Source: an archaeon (GTDB taxonomy: Archaea > Iainarchaeota > Iainarchaeia > Iainarchaeales > GCA-2688035). From it: a stretch of DNA of 7,301 nucleotides. Of the stretch, positions 1 to 5,590 are shown in pieces (position 1 is the stretch's first letter; each line of letters begins with the position of its first letter). The notes beneath the pieces were generated by a model. That model saw only the letters and a program-made list of their open reading frames with translations, made no database searches and was not told the DNA's origin. The translations under genes and the position numbers were made by a program. The stretch lies in assembly GCA_030616665.1 (NCBI GenBank), contig JAUWWX010000043.1, forward strand, positions 1 through 7,301, in the 5' to 3' direction.

Positions 1-188
1 TCTCCCAAAACAACTTTGCCTTCGCCAATATTCCCGGCTTTTGTGACAGTAATAACAAGGCCAATATCCTCATCAATAAGCCCCTCGTAGTCATCTTGCA
101 CAATCTCAAGAATCGAATTCTCAAGCTTTTGGCCCAAAAGCCTGGGAGGCACCCTAACCTTTTCCCTAACCTTTACAATGTTATACAC
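1..188 (-). CDS. rpo7: DNA-directed RNA polymerase subunit Rpo7 (RpoE'), N-terminal part, cut by window edge
   Basis: Rpo7 pairs with Rpo4 to form the RNA polymerase stalk, which helps open promoters and binds emerging RNA. The first 62 codons are visible. They begin V(M)YNIVKVREKVRVPPRLLG and continue through YEGLIDEDIGLVITVTKAG and GEGKVVLG, which matches the conserved start of archaeal RpoE' (the tip domain before the S1/OB domain). The start is GTG at 188. An ATG two bases upstream (190) is in another frame and reaches a stop after five codons. A strong GGAGG (200-196) lies 7 nt before the GTG. The gap from the PIN gene is only 12 nt, so it is probably co-transcribed. The C-terminal S1 domain is outside the window. 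Identification is by sequence pattern and by its usual position next to the aIF2-gamma/PIN genes. Confidence 0.9.
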   Translation of the reverse strand, partial: MYNIVKVREKVRVPPRLLGQKLENSILEIVQDDYEGLIDEDIGLVITVTKAGNIGEGKVVLG

Positions 189-200
189 ATTCCTTCCTCC

Positions 201-596
201 TTAACCAATTTCCAAAAAACGCCTCTGCCTTAGGTAAATAACTTTTCCAGCAAAGCCTTTTATTCTTTTTCTAAGAACAGCGTCATTTGACGCAGCAAAG
301 CAGCCTTCCATTGCCATCTTTGCAATGGCGCTGTCTGCATTGCTTGCATCAACGTCCACTATTTTAACTCCACACCTTTTGATTTCATCTAATGCGATCC
401 GAACGGCCCTTTTAACGCCTTCACCCTTATCAATGTTCCGCAATTCCTCAAAAACCTGTTTTGGTATTAACAACTCTGCCTTTGCCCCAAACATCTTCTT
501 GGTTTCGGAAAACACGTCAATGTGCAACTGCTGGATTGCAAGCAGCATGTTTGTGTCAAACACAATCCTCGGCCTATTTTGCAATTGCGTAGGCAA
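201..596 (-). CDS. PIN-domain endoribonuclease-like protein (FCF1/UTP24-like), neighbour of aIF2-gamma
   Basis: PIN domains are metal-dependent RNases with a cluster of acidic residues. Here, numbering from the upstream GTG at 617, the likely set is D21 (IVFDTNMLL), E58 (QVFEELR), D95 and D112 (AASNDAVLRKR), followed by the typical ending VIYLRQRRFLE. Archaeal proteins of this type next to aIF2-gamma resemble the eukaryotic rRNA-processing nuclease Fcf1/Utp24; the substrate here is unknown. I chose TTG at 596 (131 residues) because GGAGGTG at 611-605 sits 8 nt upstream. GTG at 617 would give 138 residues but lacks a good ribosome-binding site. Either way the start overlaps the 3' end of eif2g (stop at 574-576), so the genes are translationally coupled. 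There is no adjacent antitoxin, so a VapC toxin role is unlikely. The fold is secure; the role is inferred. Confidence 0.88.
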   Translation of the reverse strand: MPTQLQNRPRIVFDTNMLLAIQQLHIDVFSETKKMFGAKAELLIPKQVFEELRNIDKGEGVKRAVRIALDEIKRCGVKIVDVDASNADSAIAKMAMEGCFAASNDAVLRKRIKGFAGKVIYLRQRRFLEIG

Positions 597-1866
597 CCAG
601 CTGCCACCTCCCGCCACTCTTTTTGCTTAATGCAATTTTTTGGTCAGGCAAAATAACAATCCTGTCCCTTAGTAAAATCTTTGCCTTGTTCCCGTGAATG
701 CTTGTCACCGTTCCAATAACAGTCATTGTTCCAACGGTTAGGACAACAAGCTGGTTTGAATTTATACTGCTTTCAACACTTGAAACAAGCCTCTTGAGGT
801 AAGTAAGTTCAACCTCCAGTTCATTTATGGGTTGAGGCAGGCTTTTCCCTGTTCCGATTACCTGGCCCCTCATCCTGTCATTTTGCGTCAGGCTTGGGTC
901 AAGCCCTGTCCCTATAGCAATCAGTCCACCTGGCACAGTTTCTTTCAAAGGCCCGGAACTGCAGCTCAGGCTTCTGATATCCGTTGAAAGTTGTTTGCCT
1001 TCAATTCCTGGCCTTATCAAAATCTTTTCCCCAATGCCTGCCTTTCCCTGAATTATGCTTCCGCCAACCACTCCGCCTCGCAAATCCTTGGCCTTTGTGC
1101 CGGGCTTGTTTATGTCAAATGACCTGGCGCAGTACATCAAGAGAGGCTTTTTCAAATCAAATTTTGGAGTTGGAATGCATTCCTCTATTGCCTCTATAAG
1201 AAAGTTGAGGTTTCCTGCAAAGTTTGCAGAAATCGGAACTATTGGAACGTTTTTGTAACCGTTCTTTTCAAGGAACGCCTGTATTTGCTTCCTGTTTTCA
1301 ATTGCTTCCTTCATCTCCACAAGGTCAATTTTGTTTTGGGCAACGACAATCTTTTCAACGCCTGCTATCTTCAATGCCATCAAATGCTCATTTGTCTGAG
1401 GCTGCGGGCATTTTTCATTCGCTGCTATGACAAGTACAGCCCCATTCATCAGGGCTGCTCCTGACAGCATTGTTGTCATCAGCGTTTCGTGGCCAGGCGC
1501 GTCCACAAAGGAAACCTTCCTCACGCTTTTGGTTTTCTTGCCGCATAGTGGGCAAACAGCCTTGTTTGTGTATGCTTCCGCACCCTTGCAGCAGCCGCAT
1601 TTGTAAAAGGTCACGTCAGCGTAGCCAAGCCTGATGCTGATGCCCCTCTTCAATTCTTCGCTGTGTGTGTCAGTCCACTTCCCGGTTAGGGCCTGCGTCA
1701 AACTGGTTTTCCCGTGGTCAACGTGGCCAACCATGCCGATATTTATTTTAGCCTGCTCTGCAAACCTTCTTGACTCTGGTGTAGCTTGCTTCTTTGCCTG
1801 CTGCGCTTCCTTTTCAGCCTTTTGGGTCTTCCCTTTCCCTGTTTTGCTAACCTTCTTGCTCAACAT
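574..1866 (-). CDS. eif2g: Translation initiation factor aIF2 subunit gamma
   Basis: This GTPase is the core of aIF2 and carries Met-tRNAi to the small ribosomal subunit. All expected motifs are present in its 430 residues: P-loop GHVDHGKT (47-54), switch I region with EELKRGISIRLGYAD (70-84), a four-cysteine zinc knuckle (C90, C92 or C93, C105, C108), DAPGH (122-126), NKID (178-181) and PISA (211-214). The two beta-barrel domains follow and end with GGRWQLVAYAIAK. The ATG at 1866 is the first possible start in this frame: a TAA lies five codons upstream and there is no later Met before residue 45. The protein therefore truly has about 40 residues before the G domain, rich in Lys, Gln and Glu, where most archaeal homologues have about 10. 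It follows rps6e after a 97-nt A-rich gap and overlaps the PIN gene. A weak GGGGAC lies upstream of the start. Confidence 0.97.
   Translation of the reverse strand: MLSKKVSKTGKGKTQKAEKEAQQAKKQATPESRRFAEQAKINIGMVGHVDHGKTSLTQALTGKWTDTHSEELKRGISIRLGYADVTFYKCGCCKGAEAYTNKAVCPLCGKKTKSVRKVSFVDAPGHETLMTTMLSGAALMNGAVLVIAANEKCPQPQTNEHLMALKIAGVEKIVVAQNKIDLVEMKEAIENRKQIQAFLEKNGYKNVPIVPISANFAGNLNFLIEAIEECIPTPKFDLKKPLLMYCARSFDINKPGTKAKDLRGGVVGGSIIQGKAGIGEKILIRPGIEGKQLSTDIRSLSCSSGPLKETVPGGLIAIGTGLDPSLTQNDRMRGQVIGTGKSLPQPINELEVELTYLKRLVSSVESSINSNQLVVLTVGTMTVIGTVTSIHGNKAKILLRDRIVILPDQKIALSKKSGGRWQLVAYAIAK
605..611 (-). promoter_or_regulatory. Shine-Dalgarno for the PIN gene, embedded in the eif2g coding sequence
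   Basis: GGAGGTG on the minus strand lies 8 nt before the TTG at 596. It is part of the codons for the aIF2-gamma C-terminal motif SGGRWQL. It decides the start choice for the PIN gene and implies coupling to eif2g translation. Confidence 0.7.
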
Positions 1867-1963
1867 TTTCCTGTCCCCTTACTTTTTTTTGGCTTCTTTT
1901 GCCCGAAGCCCTTTTTCTCCATTTTTTTTTCTATCTTTTTCCTTTTTTTTTTGGCATTTTTTT
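1867..1963 (-). other. A-tract spacer between rps6e and eif2g, with imperfect repeat, hairpin and micro-ORFs
   Basis: Read on the minus strand, this is mostly runs of 7 to 10 A. The motif AAGATAG plus an A-run plus ATG occurs twice: once across the rps6e stop (1966-1964) and again 33 bp later (1933-1931). The first ATG (1957) opens an 8-codon frame, MPKKKGKR. The second (1922) opens a 20-codon frame, MEKKGFGQKKPKKSKGTGKC, whose stop overlaps the aIF2-gamma start. A perfect 6-bp hairpin (GGCTTC/GAAGCC, 8-nt loop) lies at 1891-1910, followed on the minus strand by eight A rather than T, so it is not a classic terminator. Whether any of this functions is unknown. Confidence 0.45.
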
Positions 1964-2452
1964 CTATCTTCTTACCTTCCCCTTTATCTTTTTGGCTTCC
2001 TCCGCCAGCTCAACATTTCCCACGCTCTCAAGGCTTTCCTTTATCATCCTTTCCTTTGCAGTCTCCTTCTTTTCTTCGACCTTGCTCTCGGCAGACCTTA
2101 TGAAGTCACTAATTGGCTTGCTTCCCTGTTTTGTTATCACAAGATTAAGCTGTACTATGTCCTGGCCAACGGTGTTTCCCCTAACGCTTTTTCTAACCCG
2201 CCTACCTTTAGCCTTACTTTTAATACCAATTCCCTTCTCTAACAGAAGCTTTTTCCTACCCTGGCCCTCCAAAGTGGGTTTCATTGGGAAGCCCTGCTTG
2301 TCGCTTCCGCCTGTTATCCTTGCCTTGAAACCAGGCAGCCCTGCACTGCCCAAATCAACCTCTTCGCCGACTTTCCTGTTCAAAAACACAGGCTCGGCAG
2401 TCTTTTTGTTGTAAGCCTTTCCGGTTTTTCTGTCACTGATTACAAGCTTCAT
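1964..2452 (-). CDS. rps6e: 30S ribosomal protein S6e
   Basis: This is a small-subunit ribosomal protein found in archaea and eukaryotes. The family signature LPGFKARITGGSDKQGFPM is at residues 39-57, followed by RRVRKSVRGNTVGQDIVQLNL at about 84-104. The domain ends near residue 110. About 50 further residues form a charged Lys/Glu-rich tail that includes VEEKKETAKERMIKESLES and ends KKIKGKVRR. At 162 residues it is longer than many archaeal S6e proteins (about 120-130), and the tail echoes the helical C-terminal tail of the eukaryotic protein. The ATG directly abuts the TAA of infB with no spacer. Its ribosome-binding site GAGGAGG lies within the last codons of infB, so the two are likely translationally coupled. 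Confidence 0.97.
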   Translation of the reverse strand: MKLVISDRKTGKAYNKKTAEPVFLNRKVGEEVDLGSAGLPGFKARITGGSDKQGFPMKPTLEGQGRKKLLLEKGIGIKSKAKGRRVRKSVRGNTVGQDIVQLNLVITKQGSKPISDFIRSAESKVEEKKETAKERMIKESLESVGNVELAEEAKKIKGKVRR

Positions 2453-4225
2453 TTAGTCAGCCTCCTCATTTTTTGGCATTTTTTTCGCCAGCAACTGAAT
2501 CTCGCCAATCAGTTCCTGCTCATCAGCATTAAAGCAATTCTTCAGCTGTGCCAATTCACCGAATTGCGAATTTGGGATGTAGGAATACAAAACCCTATTC
2601 TCTTGCAGGTTCCTGCCTACAACCCCTTTGTCAATTGAGACCGCAACCTCCTGGCCTTTCACGGCTCGCTCAATGCTTTTCCCCTGAACCTGGATGCCTG
2701 AAACCCGGCCCACAATTTTTCCATTCTCATTCAAAACCCTGATGCCAGGCCTTAACTTTCCCTCCAAAATCTTTACACCAACAACAGCTGGCTTGCTGTG
2801 CCTGAACACAAAGCCGTGCATAAACCTCATCTTCACAGGCAAAGTAAGCTTGGAAAGGCTTTCCTTTTTCTTCTTCTCCCGCTGTTCGTTCACCCAATCA
2901 GTGTAGTCCTCGATTAGCTTGTATACCACCGACCCGCTTAATATCTTTACTTTATTTTTCTCAGCTTCCTTCAAAGCCGTTTCCTCGACCCTTGTATTAA
3001 AAGCAAAAACAACAGCTTTCAAGGGATCCTTTTCCTTTTCAGCAACTGCTTCCATGACATCGCGCCTTGTAACCATACCAACGTCCGCTTTCTTTGGCTT
3101 AAGCTTTGCCTCCTTTTCAAGAAGGACTGCCATTGCCTCAAGGCTTCCCAGTGTATCTGCCTTGAGAATAGGGCCAATGCCATCTGTTTCCTTCTTCACA
3201 GTCGCAATCTCTTTCTCAACTGCTTTCTTTTCCTCGCCGCTTTCCTCAACCATCAGCGGGCTGCCGGCCAAAGCCTCTTCAAGGCCTGGGGCAACGATTT
3301 TTATGCCGACAGCTGCGTGCACCTCTTTGACATTCAAAAACTTGTCAGCACTCTGCTCCCTAATCTCTTGCAGGGGTAACGGCATTAGCAAGGCCCGAAC
3401 CTTTGTTTCCAAAACGTGTTTCCTTCCACCCAAAACGATTTTGTCATTCACCTTCAGAACGCCGCTGTACAGTATCACGTCAACGGTCTTTCCAAGGCCC
3501 TTTTCTTCCTTTACCTCTAAAATAGTTCCCTTACCTGGCTCATTCTCATCAATTGAAAGTCGTTTCTCCAAAAAGCGTTGGCTCAACCCAATTAAAAGCA
3601 TCAAAAGTTCTGGCAGTCCTTCGCCGGTTTTTGCACTGATTGGCACAATCGGAACCTGCTTTTTGAAATCAGCACATCTGTCAAACCTCTCACTTTGAAA
3701 GCCTTGCTTGTGAAGATGCCCAACAATGCTGTAAATTTTTTCGTCAACAGCCTTGGCAGCGTCCTTGCTCTGCCTTTTCACATTCTCTGAGAACTCTCCT
3801 TCCATGCTTTCCCATCCGTGTAGCAGGTCAATCTTGTTTGCTGCAACAACGAAAGGCGTCTTGAACGCCTTGAGTATGCTGATTGCCTCCAAGGTCTGCG
3901 GCTGGAAGCCCTGCATTATGTCAACGACCAAAACAGCCATGTCGGCAATGCTGCCGCCTCTCTCCCTGAGAGAAGTGAATGCCGCATGCCCAGGCGTGTC
4001 AATGAAGAGAAGGCCAGGCAAATTTGCCTCAAAACCATACCGCTGCATAAGGCTGCCTGCAATCCTTTCAATCAACTCAATTGGCATTGCCGTTGCCCCA
4101 ATATGCTGGGTTATTGCTCCTGCTTCCTTTTCCGCAATGGTGGTCCCTCTAATCTTGTCGAGCAATTTCGTTTTCCCGTGGTCGACATGCCCAAGCACTG
4201 TTACAATCGGTTGCCTCGTTTTCAT
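2453..4225 (-). CDS. infB: Translation initiation factor aIF5B (archaeal IF2 homologue)
   Basis: This GTPase promotes joining of the ribosomal subunits and positions initiator tRNA. Its 590 residues match the usual archaeal length, with no intein. G-domain motifs: GHVDHGKT (12-19), switch I AGAITQHIGAT (35-45), DTPGH (76-80), NKID (130-133), SAKTGEG (197-203). Domain II is a beta-barrel at roughly 230-340. Domain III begins with the family motif ILKADTLGSLEAM (353-365), then comes the long connecting helix with a basic run (EQREKKKKES, near 447-456). Domain IV, at about 465-575, includes MRFMHGFVFRHSKPAVVGV. The start ATG at 4225 is 15 nt after the dut stop with GGGGATT upstream. The position between dut and rps6e is unusual; in many archaea aIF5B directly follows ndk. 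Confidence 0.98.
   Translation of the reverse strand: MKTRQPIVTVLGHVDHGKTKLLDKIRGTTIAEKEAGAITQHIGATAMPIELIERIAGSLMQRYGFEANLPGLLFIDTPGHAAFTSLRERGGSIADMAVLVVDIMQGFQPQTLEAISILKAFKTPFVVAANKIDLLHGWESMEGEFSENVKRQSKDAAKAVDEKIYSIVGHLHKQGFQSERFDRCADFKKQVPIVPISAKTGEGLPELLMLLIGLSQRFLEKRLSIDENEPGKGTILEVKEEKGLGKTVDVILYSGVLKVNDKIVLGGRKHVLETKVRALLMPLPLQEIREQSADKFLNVKEVHAAVGIKIVAPGLEEALAGSPLMVEESGEEKKAVEKEIATVKKETDGIGPILKADTLGSLEAMAVLLEKEAKLKPKKADVGMVTRRDVMEAVAEKEKDPLKAVVFAFNTRVEETALKEAEKNKVKILSGSVVYKLIEDYTDWVNEQREKKKKESLSKLTLPVKMRFMHGFVFRHSKPAVVGVKILEGKLRPGIRVLNENGKIVGRVSGIQVQGKSIERAVKGQEVAVSIDKGVVGRNLQENRVLYSYIPNSQFGELAQLKNCFNADEQELIGEIQLLAKKMPKNEEAD
2461..2467 (-). promoter_or_regulatory. Shine-Dalgarno for rps6e inside the infB 3' end
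   Basis: GAGGAGG on the minus strand lies 8 nt before the rps6e ATG and encodes part of the EEAD ending of aIF5B. It fixes the rps6e start at 2452. Confidence 0.8.
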
Positions 4226-4240
4226 TGCAATCCCCTTTTT

Positions 4241-4672
4241 TTACTCCAAGCCTGTGGAGCCAAAACCCCCTCCGCTCCTGGTTGTTTCATCAAGCTCTTC
4301 AACTTCCTCAATTTCTGCCTCTTCAACGCGAGCTATCACCATCTGCGCAATCTTTTTCCCTTTTTCAACCTTGAAGGCTTCCTTTCCCAAATTTGCAAGA
4401 ATGACCCTTACTTCGCCCCTATAGCAGCTGTCAACAGTTCCCGGAGTGTTCAGCACCGTTACGCCAAAGTTTGCAGCAAGCCCTGACTTTGGTCTTATCT
4501 GCGCTTCAAAGCCCTTTGGTAGCGAAATCTGCAGGCCTGTGCCTACCATCTTCCTTTCTCCTGGCTCAATAGTTGCCTCTTCCACTGAGTAAAGGTCCAT
4601 GCCGCTATCACCTTGATGGGCATAGCTTGGAATTTTTGCATCTTTGTGAATTTTCTTAACCCTCACTTTCAT
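4241..4672 (-). CDS. dut: dUTP diphosphatase (trimeric dUTPase)
   Basis: It hydrolyses dUTP to dUMP and pyrophosphate, keeping uracil out of DNA and feeding dTMP synthesis. All five motifs of the homotrimeric family are visible in 143 residues: DSGMDL (22-27), RPKSGLA (60-66), NTPGTVDSCYRGEV (75-88, with D81 as the expected catalytic base), GKKIAQMVI (105-113) and the C-terminal RSGGGFGSTG (132-141), which closes over the substrate. Motif 3 has Ser-Cys where Ser-Asp or Glu-Asp is common, but the key Asp and Tyr remain. The ATG at 4672 lies 6 nt after the ndk stop, and its ribosome-binding site AGGTGA is the last codon and stop of ndk. Location next to ndk, which can make dUTP from dUDP, is metabolically sensible. 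Confidence 0.97.
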   Translation of the reverse strand: MKVRVKKIHKDAKIPSYAHQGDSGMDLYSVEEATIEPGERKMVGTGLQISLPKGFEAQIRPKSGLAANFGVTVLNTPGTVDSCYRGEVRVILANLGKEAFKVEKGKKIAQMVIARVEEAEIEEVEELDETTRSGGGFGSTGLE

Positions 4673-4678
4673 CTATCT

Positions 4679-5161
4679 TCACCTTTTTGCCTTTTCAATG
4701 TACTTCTCGTCCCTGCTGTAAATCCAGTCAAAGTCCATCTTCTTGTAGTCGTGTATTTCCTCATCTTTGAAGAGCCTTGCAATCTCAGCTTTTGCCACTT
4801 TCTCATTTTCCGACGCATGAATGATATTTGACTGGTTGCTCACGCTGTAGTCTCCCCTAATCGTGCCTGGTGCGGCCTCCCTGCCCTGGGTTGAGCCAAC
4901 CATTTTTCTCACAACCGAAATCGCGTCCTTTCCCTCCAGCACCATTAAAATGCTTGGAATGCTTGACATGTATTTTATTAGCTCCCCGTAAAAGCCCTTG
5001 TCCTTGTGATGCGCATAGTGCTCTTTCAGCGCATAGGGCTGCAGTGCCTGCATCTTCATTGCCTTTATTTGCAGGCCCTTTTGCTCAAACCTTTTTACCA
5101 CTTCGCCGACAAGGCACCTGTTTATGGCATCCGGCTTAATTATAACCATGGTCTGCTGCAT
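4679..5161 (-). CDS. ndk: Nucleoside-diphosphate kinase
   Basis: It transfers the gamma phosphate from ATP to (d)NDPs through a phosphohistidine. The N-terminus MVIIKPDAINR (5-15) has the conserved Lys-Pro-Asp. The catalytic histidine is H115 in NIIHASEN (family: N-x-x-H-G/A-S-D/E). T91, R102 and N112 match the nucleotide-binding positions. The 160-residue length and the ending DFDWIYSRDEKYIEKAKR fit the archaeal/eukaryotic type. ATG at 5161 is preferred because GGTGAGGT lies just upstream; an in-frame ATG at 5149 (MVIIKPDA) is the alternative. Its order after rpl24e is the classic archaeal arrangement, but here the junction carries a 117-nt spacer with a structured element. Confidence 0.97.
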   Translation of the reverse strand: MQQTMVIIKPDAINRCLVGEVVKRFEQKGLQIKAMKMQALQPYALKEHYAHHKDKGFYGELIKYMSSIPSILMVLEGKDAISVVRKMVGSTQGREAAPGTIRGDYSVSNQSNIIHASENEKVAKAEIARLFKDEEIHDYKKMDFDWIYSRDEKYIEKAKR

Positions 5162-5163
5162 TC

Positions 5164-5172
5164 AACCTCACC
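5164..5172 (-). promoter_or_regulatory. Shine-Dalgarno region of ndk
   Basis: GGTGAGGTT on the minus strand lies just upstream of the ATG at 5161. The sequence AGG TGA 6 nt before the ATG mirrors the ndk-dut junction exactly. In the frame of the adjacent 29-bp repeat copy this TGA would end an L24e-like tail, suggesting it was once the rpl24e stop. Confidence 0.6.
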
Positions 5173-5174
5173 TA

Positions 5175-5203
5175 TTTTTCTTTCTCCTTACTCTTCTCTT
5201 CTT
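5175..5203 (-). repeat. 29-bp perfect direct repeat, copy next to ndk
   Basis: This is identical to 5290-5318, which encodes the KKRRVRRKK part of the L24e tail. In the L24e frame this copy would read KKRRVRRKKNR and then TGA 6 nt before ndk, so it looks like the original rpl24e 3' end, now outside the gene. Confidence 0.85.
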
Positions 5204-5204
5204 T

Positions 5205-5266
5205 AGCCGTCTCGCCCGGCTGGTGCGGGCAAGAGTGCCATCTTCGCTTCGCTCGATGGCACGGCT
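5205..5266 (-). ncRNA. Structured 62-nt element, predicted three-way junction
   Basis: Read on the minus strand, 62 nt fold almost completely into three helices. P1 pairs AGCCG (5266-5262) with CGGCT (5209-5205). P2 pairs TGCCATC (5261-5255) with GATGGCA (5242-5236), closing a 12-nt loop with GCGAAGC. P3 pairs TCTTGCCCG (5234-5226) with CGGGCGAGA (5218-5210), closing the 7-nt loop CACCAGC. One T-G position in P3 is a wobble in the minus-strand RNA but a C-A mismatch on the plus strand, favouring a minus-strand transcript, the operon sense. It is GC-rich inside an A/G-rich neighbourhood. It could be an RNA processing or regulatory element in the operon mRNA, or a mobile palindromic repeat. It is not a tRNA. 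No known family is recognised. Confidence 0.5.
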
Positions 5267-5279
5267 TCGCTTTTTTTTA

Positions 5280-5570
5280 TCATTTCTTCTTTTTCTTTCT
5301 CCTTACTCTTCTCTTCTTGGCCTTCTTTGGCTTTTCCTTCTTTTCTTTGGCTTCTTTTTGTTTCCTCTCAACCTTTTTTCCTGCCTTACCTGCCTTCTTA
5401 GCGTGCTGATATGCTTGAGTCCACTTGGTCGAACCCGGCTTCCTTTTAAGCGAGAGCAAATTCTTCTCGCATTTCCTGCCGCAGAAAAAGAAGGCAGTAC
5501 CGTCCCTTTTCACAAACAAAAGACCAGTGCCAGGCTTAAATTTTTCACCGCAAAAAGAACATTCAGCCAT
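5280..5570 (-). CDS. rpl24e: 50S ribosomal protein L24e
   Basis: This is a zinc-binding large-subunit protein. The four-cysteine zinc ribbon is C4, C7, C30 and C34 in AECSFCGEKFKPGTG and FFFCGRKCEKNLLSLKR, and the KPGSTKWT segment at about 44-51 is typical. Archaeal L24e often ends near residue 60-65; this one has 96 residues, with a tail of about 35 dominated by Lys and Arg (from about 57). The tail's last 12 residues overlap a 29-bp repeat whose second copy lies downstream, and the present stop TGA appears to result from that duplication. The ATG at 5570 follows the rps28e stop by 20 nt with only a weak ribosome-binding site (GTGGT). Confidence 0.96.
   Translation of the reverse strand: MAECSFCGEKFKPGTGLLFVKRDGTAFFFCGRKCEKNLLSLKRKPGSTKWTQAYQHAKKAGKAGKKVERKQKEAKEKKEKPKKAKKRRVRRKKKKK
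5290..5318 (-). repeat. 29-bp perfect direct repeat, copy inside rpl24e
   Basis: This copy encodes the KKRRVRRKK run at the C-terminus of L24e. It matches 5175-5203 with no differences, at an offset of 115 bp. Such identity across a mostly A/G sequence is too long for chance low complexity and implies a recent duplication. Confidence 0.85.
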
Positions 5571-5590
5571 TTTTAACCACTTCCACTTCG

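Noticed and set aside
201..617. VapC toxin of a toxin-antitoxin pair
   Set aside because: There is no antitoxin gene beside it. It is embedded in a housekeeping operon and has the ending typical of the aIF2-gamma-linked PIN proteins.
1891..1910. Terminator between rps6e and eif2g
   Set aside because: The 6-bp hairpin is followed by A, not T, on the transcribed strand.
1634..2242. Long plus-strand open frame across rps6e and the eif2g start, rich in Phe, Leu and Ser
   Set aside because: It is the antisense of Lys-rich minus-strand genes and A-tracts. It has no ribosome-binding site or recognisable motif and opposes well-identified genes.
2919..3698. 259-codon plus-strand open frame opposite infB
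   Set aside because: It lies wholly inside aIF5B, whose motifs are intact, and its Ser/Thr/Phe-rich text is typical of a shadow frame.
4165..4225. Intein in aIF5B, as found in some archaea
   Set aside because: The P-loop, switch and domain motifs run without interruption and the length is normal.
3753..4486. Overlapping plus-strand frames opposite infB and dut
   Set aside because: They are antisense to two complete enzymes and show no domain or start signal.
5205..5266. tRNA gene as an explanation of the three-helix element
   Set aside because: It has only three helices at a three-way junction, no 7-nt anticodon loop with a plausible anticodon arm, no T-loop consensus and no 7-bp acceptor stem.
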